Source: an uncultured Erysipelotrichaceae bacterium
Lineage (GTDB): Bacteria > Bacillota_I > Bacilli_A > Erysipelotrichales > Erysipelotrichaceae
Reading direction: 5' to 3'
Assembly: GCA_934699415.1 (NCBI GenBank)
Contig: CAKUWO010000005.1
Span: forward strand, 1 to 47,434
Length of the DNA stretch: 47,434 nucleotides
Below are positions 41,543 through 47,434 of this stretch, one piece after another; within the stretch, counting starts at the first letter, position 1; every line of letters starts with the position of its first letter. The position numbers were made by a program, and so were the translations under genes. Under the pieces are notes generated by a model. That model was given only the letters and a program-made list of their open reading frames with translations. It ran no database searches and was not told where the DNA came from.

Positions 41543-42474
41543 TAGATACGCTCCTTGATGATATATACTGGTCGTTTCTTGGTTTCCATATATGTTTTAG
41601 CTAAATATTCGCCAATAATACCAAGTACTAGTAATTGAATACCACCAAGTAAAGTAATAATAACAATAAGTGATGGGAAACCAGCTACTGGATCGCCATA
41701 AAATACTGCTTTAAAGACAATATATAACATATATAAGAAACCAAAAGCAGAGACTAAAGTTCCTGCAAAAGTAGCTAAACGTAAAGGAATAGTTGTAAAA
41801 CCTACAATACCATCAATGGCATAATGGAATAATTTCCAGAAAGACCATTTACTCTCACCAGCAATTCTTTCCACATTTTCAAATTCTAAATATTTCGTTT
41901 TAAAACCAACCCAAGCAAAAATACCTTTAGAGAAACGATTGACTTCACTAAGTTCTAAAATTGCATCAACCATTCTTCTACTCATCATGCGATAGTCTCT
42001 AGCGCCATCTACGATATTAATATCAACCATCTTATTGATTAAACGATAAAACATGCGTGCAAAGAAAGATCTAATAGGTGGTTCACCTTTACGATTAACA
42101 CGATAGGTAGCTACTGAGTCATATTCACCTTCTTCAACAATTTCTAGCATTGTTTTTAAAAGATGAGGAGGGTCTTGTAAATCAGCATCCATACATACCA
42201 CATAATCACCTTTTGCTTCTTTTAAACCAGCTAAAAGACCAGCTTCTTTGCCAAAGTTACGCGAGAATGATATCGCTTTAACATTTGAATCTTTTTCTTT
42301 TAAAGCTTTGCAGACATCTAAAGTTTTATCTTTGCTGCCATCGTCAATAAAAATGATTTCCCAGTTATAGTTTTTAAGTTCTTGTAAATATTTGATTGTC
42401 TCTTCATAGAAGAAAGGAATAGCTTCCTCTTCGTTATAACAAGGGACAATAATACTAAGCAGTTTATTTTCCAT
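41542..42474 (-). CDS. GT2 glycosyltransferase, GtrB/bactoprenol type
   Basis: A 310-residue enzyme with an N-terminal GT2 domain (LSIIVPCYNEEEAI, FIDDGSKDKT, SFSRNFGKEAGLLAGL, MDADLQDPP with the metal-binding DxD) and two C-terminal membrane helices (about 230-295). This layout matches GtrB/YkcC-like polyprenyl-phosphate glycosyltransferases that make undecaprenyl-phosphate sugar as donor for outside glycosylation by GT-C enzymes. A GT-C-like protein lies upstream at 44431-46152. It heads the GT2-MBOAT-SGNH unit. Confidence 0.9.
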   Translation of the reverse strand: MENKLLSIIVPCYNEEEAIPFFYEETIKYLQELKNYNWEIIFIDDGSKDKTLDVCKALKEKDSNVKAISFSRNFGKEAGLLAGLKEAKGDYVVCMDADLQDPPHLLKTMLEIVEEGEYDSVATYRVNRKGEPPIRSFFARMFYRLINKMVDINIVDGARDYRMMSRRMVDAILELSEVNRFSKGIFAWVGFKTKYLEFENVERIAGESKWSFWKLFHYAIDGIVGFTTIPLRLATFAGTLVSAFGFLYMLYIVFKAVFYGDPVAGFPSLIVIITLLGGIQLLVLGIIGEYLAKTYMETKKRPVYIIKERI

Positions 42475-42511
42475 GTTACTATTATACCTTTATTAAGCTC
42501 TTAACTAGCAA

Positions 42512-42537
42512 AAATACCTGTTAAATAACAGGTATTT
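42512..42537 (-). terminator. Terminator after the LtaS-like gene
   Basis: AAATACCTGTTA / TAACAGGTATTT with a 2-base centre (practical 4-base loop), then TTG and T-rich sequence on the minus strand. It separates the LtaS unit from the GT2-MBOAT-SGNH unit. Confidence 0.75.
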
Positions 42538-42546
42538 GTTTATATT

Positions 42547-44397
42547 TTAATCTTTTGCGTAATAATCACTAGCTAATAACTTTTTAGAAATCATTTTTTG
42601 TTGATTATATTCATTAACAATTCTTTCAGCTACTGCTTGATTATAATTGCCGCTTCTCTTCTCATAGCTATTATTAACAGCTGAATAGTAGAAATCTTTA
42701 TTCCAAACATCATTTCCAGCATCAAAACAGAAATGGTCTAAAGTATTATCTAATAAATCTTTACCAAAGATTAATGTTGGATCATAGTTAAAGCCCATTA
42801 AGTTAGCAATAGTTGGGAAGATATCTAAAGCTGTACCATAAGAGTCACATACATAACTAGGTACATCGGCACCATAGATAAATAATGGTGTCTGCATAAC
42901 TTCAGGATGGTCTTCAACATTTAAACCAAAATATTTATCAAATGTACTACCTTTTTCAAAATCTATAGCTTTCGCATGATGGTCACCATAAACCAGAATA
43001 ACAGTATTATCTAATAATCCTGTCCAGTCCATAACATCAATAAAATGTCCAAGAGCACGGTCAAAATCCATTGCTTTAGCTAAGAAGGCCACATATCTTT
43101 CTTCTAAATCAGGATATCTTTCTAAGATAAAATCGCAATCTTGTTTGCTTACCGCAACATCAGTATATTTATACTCTTGATGCATTGAATAAGTAATCCA
43201 AAAACCATAGAAAGGTTGTTCAGAAGCCAAGATATAAGACATCTTGTCAACCATATAGCTATCTTCTAATAAACCTTCTTCACCCAATTCTTTAGAATCA
43301 TAATAGCGATAACCCATCGAAGGGAATAAAACATTGCGATTATAGAATAAGCCATAGTTGCCATGAATCGCACTAGCACTATAACCATAATTCTTAAATA
43401 AAGTGGCTAAGGTCAAATGATAAGTATTATCACCATATTCATAACATACTGATAAACCATCAGATTCTGGATATAAAGAAGTATTTACCATATATTCTGA
43501 AGAACTAGTTGAGCCAAAAAGTAATGGTGTTGCAAAGTTAGGGAAGGAAACACCATTATGCATATAGTAATAAGTATTAGGCATAAATTCTTCCATTATT
43601 GATGCATATACTAAAGATTCAGCTTGTACTATAAGTACATTTTTACCTTCTAATATTCCTGTAAAATCATTAGTATTTAAATTCTTTTTATTAGCTTTAT
43701 AGTATTCATCAACTTCAGCAATATCTTTTTCTTCATCTTCATTATTTTCGAATATGGTTTCACTATCTCTTATCGCAAAAGTAAATAATCCAAATTTTGA
43801 AACAAAAGTCTTATTTGAAGTAATGTATTCATAAAGGAAACCATCTGTGCCAAAAACATCAAAGTCATCATGACGATTTTCAAAGTCTTGTAAAGTTTTC
43901 TTCTCTTGAGGATAATAAACAACAACTGATAGAACAATTAATGCAATACCAACTAAACGAATAAGCCCTGCTTTATAACCTTTTTCCAATTTTCTTTCGA
44001 CAATAATTGCAACAATTGTAATTACAAAAAGAATAATTAAAGGTAAGTAATCTTTAAAAGAGATAAAGTCATTAGCAGAACCTTTAAAGTCAGAGAGTTC
44101 ACTCATTAATCCTAGTCCGGCATTAATTCTAAAGTAGTCTGTAAAGGCACGATAATAGATATTCTGGGCTGCTAAATATAACCAAACAATGGCCAACAAA
44201 ATAAAAGCAACATAGCGGTTAAAACGATGTCCTATTAAGATTAATAAACCAATAATTGCTAAAGATATCGCATAGAAAGCGAAATTATCTAAAGTCAATG
44301 AAAATGATAAAGTTATCTTTAAATATAAAAGATATGCGAAAACAGTAAACAAATATAATAATTCACTTAATATGGCAATATTATTTTTCTTCTTCAT
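42547..44397 (-). CDS. LtaS-family phosphoglycerol transferase
   Basis: A 616-residue enzyme with about five N-terminal membrane helices (to about 165) and an extracellular sulfatase-fold domain. Visible residues are VQAES with metal-binding Glu260, the nucleophile Thr297 in FGSTSSSEYMVNTSLYP (294-310), and YGDHH (470-474). LtaS polymerises glycerol phosphate from phosphatidylglycerol into lipoteichoic acid, or decorates glycans with it. In LtaS of Staphylococcus the nucleophile block reads GKTSDSEF. The present sequence fits the wider LtaS/MdoB-like group, so the product may be another phosphoglycerol polymer. It follows the GT-C-like gene by 33 bases. Confidence 0.9.
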   Translation of the reverse strand: MKKKNNIAILSELLYLFTVFAYLLYLKITLSFSLTLDNFAFYAISLAIIGLLILIGHRFNRYVAFILLAIVWLYLAAQNIYYRAFTDYFRINAGLGLMSELSDFKGSANDFISFKDYLPLIILFVITIVAIIVERKLEKGYKAGLIRLVGIALIVLSVVVYYPQEKKTLQDFENRHDDFDVFGTDGFLYEYITSNKTFVSKFGLFTFAIRDSETIFENNEDEEKDIAEVDEYYKANKKNLNTNDFTGILEGKNVLIVQAESLVYASIMEEFMPNTYYYMHNGVSFPNFATPLLFGSTSSSEYMVNTSLYPESDGLSVCYEYGDNTYHLTLATLFKNYGYSASAIHGNYGLFYNRNVLFPSMGYRYYDSKELGEEGLLEDSYMVDKMSYILASEQPFYGFWITYSMHQEYKYTDVAVSKQDCDFILERYPDLEERYVAFLAKAMDFDRALGHFIDVMDWTGLLDNTVILVYGDHHAKAIDFEKGSTFDKYFGLNVEDHPEVMQTPLFIYGADVPSYVCDSYGTALDIFPTIANLMGFNYDPTLIFGKDLLDNTLDHFCFDAGNDVWNKDFYYSAVNNSYEKRSGNYNQAVAERIVNEYNQQKMISKKLLASDYYAKD

Positions 44398-44430
44398 AAG
44401 TACTATTCTAACACCTCAAACCCTTTACTC

Positions 44431-46152
44431 CTATTTATCTTCAAACCACTCATAGCTATTACCATAGCTTATATATTCTTTATAGACTTCATTATCACTT
44501 ATAAGATATGGCTTAAAACTAACTTTAAAAGCTATCATACTAACTGTTAAAAATAATATTAATAAAATAATGGAACACTTTTCAAACGCATGGGGTTTTA
44601 AGAAGTAATGATATAGTTCTTGATAACCTAATATTCCATACAACATGATTACAATATAGAAATATAAAGCATATTGGCTTTTAGTTTCCCATATCAATAA
44701 GAACAAGAAACCACCAATAAAGACTAAAGGAAGCAATAACTCTTCCATTGTTTGATTCTTATTTAGATAAGCAGAAATGATATATAAAATAGTTCCTAGC
44801 AATAATAAAGACTGCTCAATATTCAAAAGAATCTGTAAGTCATATTGATTATCTAAACTTAAGAATTTTTCAAACGATTGTGAAAGAGAATCACGTTTCG
44901 CAAAACGATATTGGAAGCCATAACCATAGTCATAATCAATTCCATAAAACATCTCAAATGATGGATTATTCCATTCACTAGCTAATTTACGACTATAGAA
45001 GCTTAATAAAGTTTCGTGGTTGCTTTTAAATTCTTCTAATCTTTTTTCAATACTATTAAGATCCATTTCTTTTTGAATTTCTTTATTATTGCCTGATTCA
45101 TGATAGCTATTAACGTTATATTTATTATGCCAACCCGGGCCTCTTTCATTATCTTGCATTCCCATTGCGATATGAGCATAGAAGGAAGATCCTTGATCTA
45201 ATTTATGGCCAATTTTATTTTCTACAAAAACTTTAGGAATAAAACTTTGCAATACAAAAGAAATAATTAATAAAAGAATAATTAATAGACCTTTCATCTC
45301 TTTAATATGTAAAGTCTTAAAAAGGGCATATATTGCCATGGCAATTAAATAGATTAAAGAGAACGGCTTCAGCATCAAAGATATTGCTATAAAAAATGCT
45401 GATACTATCGCATTATTAAATTGATATTCTTTAAAATATAAAAGCTCATGCTTAATAGCTAATAAGCCAAAGGCCATTCCTGGGATATTACCATAGATAT
45501 AATAGCTATAAATTAAAAGAATTGGAAAGAAAAAGGCTGAAGCAATAATAATTAAAGCCACCATATTGGAAGAACCATTAATCTTAGCAATATCAGCTAA
45601 AGTTAAATAGATAATAATTACTGTTATCACATTGATTATTTGAATTACTAGATATAAATTATCTCCAGCTACAAAAGATAATAAATAATAAAAGATAAAT
45701 AGACCTATTTGATGGGGAAACATTTCCATATATTCACCACTTTCAAATAGTTTGTAATTGCCATTTTTAAAGCCTTCGACCGCTGATATCACTAAATATT
45801 GATCCCCTTCGGGTAAAATTTGTGTACCATAAACCCAATAAATACCGACTATTAGTAACATCAATACCAAAATAAATTTAATTAAGTCATAAAGACTATG
45901 TCCATCATTAATATCTTCATTAATCTTATTAAGTAATTTAGTTTTACTAATAATAAAAATTAGAAGAATGAATATAAAACTAAATAATAAATTTAAAGCG
46001 AGATTATCTTCTAGATAAAAAGACATCTCTTTTTGATATTGAATACTGTTATAACATGTTTGAAGATAGCTTAAGCAACATAAATAAATACTTATCAACA
46101 TAAAAAAGATAAGTATTATCCCAATATAGACTCTCTTAAATAATCTTCTCAT
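44431..46152 (-). CDS. GT-C-like (GT39-related) membrane glycosyltransferase
   Basis: A 573-residue protein with about 11-12 membrane helices. The first large extracytoplasmic loop has LPEGDQYLVISAVEGFKNGN then MFPHQIGLFIFYYLL (near 114-155), a pattern of GT39/PMT-related enzymes in which an acidic pair follows helix 1 or 2 and a PHQ-G motif opens a later helix. A second extracytoplasmic segment (about 320-400) is polar. It probably uses a lipid-linked sugar, perhaps from the GT2 encoded nearby, to decorate a surface polymer. It is the first gene of the LtaS unit. Exact family not certain. Confidence 0.65.
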   Translation of the reverse strand: MRRLFKRVYIGIILIFFMLISIYLCCLSYLQTCYNSIQYQKEMSFYLEDNLALNLLFSFIFILLIFIISKTKLLNKINEDINDGHSLYDLIKFILVLMLLIVGIYWVYGTQILPEGDQYLVISAVEGFKNGNYKLFESGEYMEMFPHQIGLFIFYYLLSFVAGDNLYLVIQIINVITVIIIYLTLADIAKINGSSNMVALIIIASAFFFPILLIYSYYIYGNIPGMAFGLLAIKHELLYFKEYQFNNAIVSAFFIAISLMLKPFSLIYLIAMAIYALFKTLHIKEMKGLLIILLLIISFVLQSFIPKVFVENKIGHKLDQGSSFYAHIAMGMQDNERGPGWHNKYNVNSYHESGNNKEIQKEMDLNSIEKRLEEFKSNHETLLSFYSRKLASEWNNPSFEMFYGIDYDYGYGFQYRFAKRDSLSQSFEKFLSLDNQYDLQILLNIEQSLLLLGTILYIISAYLNKNQTMEELLLPLVFIGGFLFLLIWETKSQYALYFYIVIMLYGILGYQELYHYFLKPHAFEKCSIILLILFLTVSMIAFKVSFKPYLISDNEVYKEYISYGNSYEWFEDK

Positions 46153-46232
46153 ATGCTTATTATACCTTTTTAAGCTTTGTCAACGATAACTAGAGATAAG
46201 CAATTCAACATTTATTATCTTTTAAATCTTTT

Positions 46233-46247
46233 TATAATATAAATATG
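46233..46247 (+). promoter_or_regulatory. -10 box giving a predicted leaderless chrA transcript
   Basis: TATAAT (46233-46238) ends 6 bases before the ATG at 46245, so the transcript should start at or next to the ATG. No ribosome site is present. The -35 is weak (ATTTAT or similar). Confidence 0.5.
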
Positions 46248-46796
46248 AAAAAAGAAACATTATCAGGTTTATTTACATCTTTTTTAAAGATTGGTTTATT
46301 CTCCTTCGGTGGGGGATATGCCATGATTCCTTTAATTAAAAATGAAATTGTAGATCATAAACATTATTTAGCTGAAGAAGATATCTTCGATATTGTAGCA
46401 ATTGCTGAGAGTACACCAGGTTCTATTGCGATTAATGCTGCAACATTTGTTGGATATAAAGTAGCTGGTATCTTTGGTGCAACACTTGCAACAATTGCTG
46501 TTATTATTCCTAGCTTTATCATTATTTTTATTCTTAGTTATCTTATTGAACAATTTAAAAGTTTTACTTTATTTGCTTATGCTTTTAAAGGTATCCGCAT
46601 TGGAGTTATGTCTTTACTTGTAAGCACTTTAATTAACATGTTTATTAAATGTCCTAAAGGCCTATTTTCTTATGCCATTATCTTATTTTCTTTTATTAGT
46701 ATTGCTATATTTGATATCTCGGCGATGTATCTTGTCTTAATTTGTGCCTTGCTTGGCATCTTGAAAGGATATTTTAATCATGAGCATTTTAATTAA
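46245..46796 (+). CDS. chrA: Short-chain chromate transporter family protein, first of pair
   Basis: A 183-residue CHR-family half-protein with about six helices. FLKIGLFSFGGGYAMIPLI (14-32) and AIAESTPGSIAINAATFVGY (near 52-71) are the family signatures. Short CHR proteins work as heteromeric pairs encoded by neighbouring genes. The family includes chromate exporters, but in organisms not exposed to chromate the true substrate is unclear. It overlaps the second gene by 17 bases and apparently lacks a leader. Confidence 0.9.
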   Translation: MKKETLSGLFTSFLKIGLFSFGGGYAMIPLIKNEIVDHKHYLAEEDIFDIVAIAESTPGSIAINAATFVGYKVAGIFGATLATIAVIIPSFIIIFILSYLIEQFKSFTLFAYAFKGIRIGVMSLLVSTLINMFIKCPKGLFSYAIILFSFISIAIFDISAMYLVLICALLGILKGYFNHEHFN

Positions 46797-47346
46797 ATTA
46801 TTTATCACTTTCTTCAAGATTGGTTTATGCACCTTTGGTGGGGGATATGCAATGCTTCCAATGATAAGACAAGAGGTTCTTAGTAATGGTTGGATGATTG
46901 AAGATGAATTGATTGATTTCTTAGCAATATCTGAAAGTACTCCTGGACCATTCGCTGTTAATATCTCAACTTATGTGGGATCTAAAGCCTATGGATTAAG
47001 TGGAGCTTTTATAGCAACAATAGGTGTCGTATTACCATCTTTTATTATTATTTTAATCATTACAAAATTATTTCTTAATTTTTCTAAATCCAAAACAGTC
47101 GCCAATATGATGTCCGGTTTAAAACCAGCAGTCGTTGGTATGATTATGGCCGCAACGTGTAGCGTTTCTTATACTGTTTTAATTAAAGATGGTATGGGAT
47201 TTAATTCTTCATTTATTTCTTCGATTTTATTATTTGTAGTAGCTATTTATTTAATCAGTTATCAAAAGTGGCATCCTGTTAAAATAATTATCTTTTCAGC
47301 TATTATCGGTATGATTCTTGGCTCATTAGGCATTATAAGCATCTAA
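46780..47346 (+). CDS. chrA: Short-chain chromate transporter family protein, second of pair
   Basis: A 188-residue CHR half-protein with the same signatures, FFKIGLCTFGGGYAMLPMI (10-28) and AISESTPGPFAVNISTYVG. It is a paralogue of the gene just before it, and the two would form an antiparallel pair. The 17-base overlap implies coupled translation; AAAGGA lies 10 bases before its ATG. A hairpin with a T-run follows. Confidence 0.9.
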   Translation: MSILIKLFITFFKIGLCTFGGGYAMLPMIRQEVLSNGWMIEDELIDFLAISESTPGPFAVNISTYVGSKAYGLSGAFIATIGVVLPSFIIILIITKLFLNFSKSKTVANMMSGLKPAVVGMIMAATCSVSYTVLIKDGMGFNSSFISSILLFVVAIYLISYQKWHPVKIIIFSAIIGMILGSLGIISI

Positions 47347-47376
47347 AAAAGCACTATATATGGACTTGTAAACTGA

Positions 47377-47413
47377 AAGTAGACAAATAAAAAAGTCTAC
47401 TTTTTTATTTGTC
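47377..47413 (+). terminator. chrA terminator within a larger palindrome
   Basis: AAGTAGAC / GTCTACTT (47377-47384, 47395-47402) is followed by TTTTATTT on the plus strand. The same bases also form a 15-base perfect palindrome, GACAAATAAAAAAGT / ACTTTTTTATTTGTC (47382-47396, 47399-47413), so two folds compete. Confidence 0.7.
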
Positions 47414-47434
47414 ATAATTAATTTACAGGAGGTA
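47413..47434 (+). promoter_or_regulatory. Start region of a gene beyond the right edge
   Basis: CATAAT at 47413-47418 and a strong ribosome site AGGAGGT at 47427-47433 run into the right edge, pointing to a plus-strand start codon a few bases outside. TGTAAA (47367-47372) and TTTACA (47422-47427) flank the hairpin in inverted order. This may be the end of a mobile element, but that is not established. Confidence 0.4.

Overview
The window is AT-rich (roughly one third G+C by eye) and dense with genes. It has Shine-Dalgarno-led genes, lipobox lipoproteins, an LCP/LtaS-type envelope and no outer-membrane genes, which points to a low-GC Bacillota. LCP-PASTA, DegV, FeoB with a Cys-rich partner, and paired short ChrA proteins suggest something near the Erysipelotrichales, but that placement is inference. 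Most genes lie on the minus strand. No rRNA, tRNA, CRISPR array or complete insertion sequence was seen. Both edges look like element or contig borders: the first ~100 bases are a GC-rich TnpV-like fragment, and the last ~60 bases are a hairpin followed by the leader of a gene that starts beyond the edge.

Region 1 (102-6963, minus): a Dlt-like acylation locus in the order acpS, amino-acid adenylation enzyme, MBOAT acyltransferase, DHHW/AlgX-like lipoprotein, acyl carrier protein, terminator, large polytopic membrane protein. It encodes an activating enzyme, a carrier, the carrier's own phosphopantetheinyl transferase, a membrane acyl channel and an extracellular SGNH-like protein. The adenylation enzyme departs from D-alanine-specific DltA at key positions, so the transferred group may not be D-alanine.

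Region 2 (7045-10175): an AIM24-family gene, then feoA, feoB and a 51-residue FeoB-associated Cys-rich protein under three near-identical palindromic operators. Upstream of feoA (10243-10550) is a small separate unit: a MerR-type promoter, a 9-residue leader ORF, mutually exclusive hairpins, a 25-residue ORF and a strong terminator.

Region 3 (10620-18514): a Cthe_2159-type carbohydrate-binding lipoprotein, a MATE exporter with a MerR-type promoter, a membrane acyltransferase with a small lipoprotein, xanthine phosphoribosyltransferase, and a damage-type cassette (Y-family polymerase, YolD, an unknown protein) divergent from a LexA-like S24 regulator.

Region 4 (18544-35618): a heterodimeric ABC exporter, a polyamine importer operon (regulator-potABCD) whose PotA carries an unusual insertion, two paralogous YD-repeat/SH3 lipoproteins (one frameshifted), DegV, a sugar-phosphate operon (phosphoglucomutase, small membrane-anchored BECR-like protein, fructose-bisphosphate aldolase), and pduL-nagB-trxA.

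Region 5 (35709-46152): a second envelope-polymer cluster with an LCP-PASTA protein, its small membrane partner, an SGNH protein, a second MBOAT, a GtrB-like GT2, an LtaS-like phosphoglycerol transferase and a GT-C-like membrane protein. Two overlapping short ChrA genes close the window on the plus strand, apparently from a leaderless transcript.
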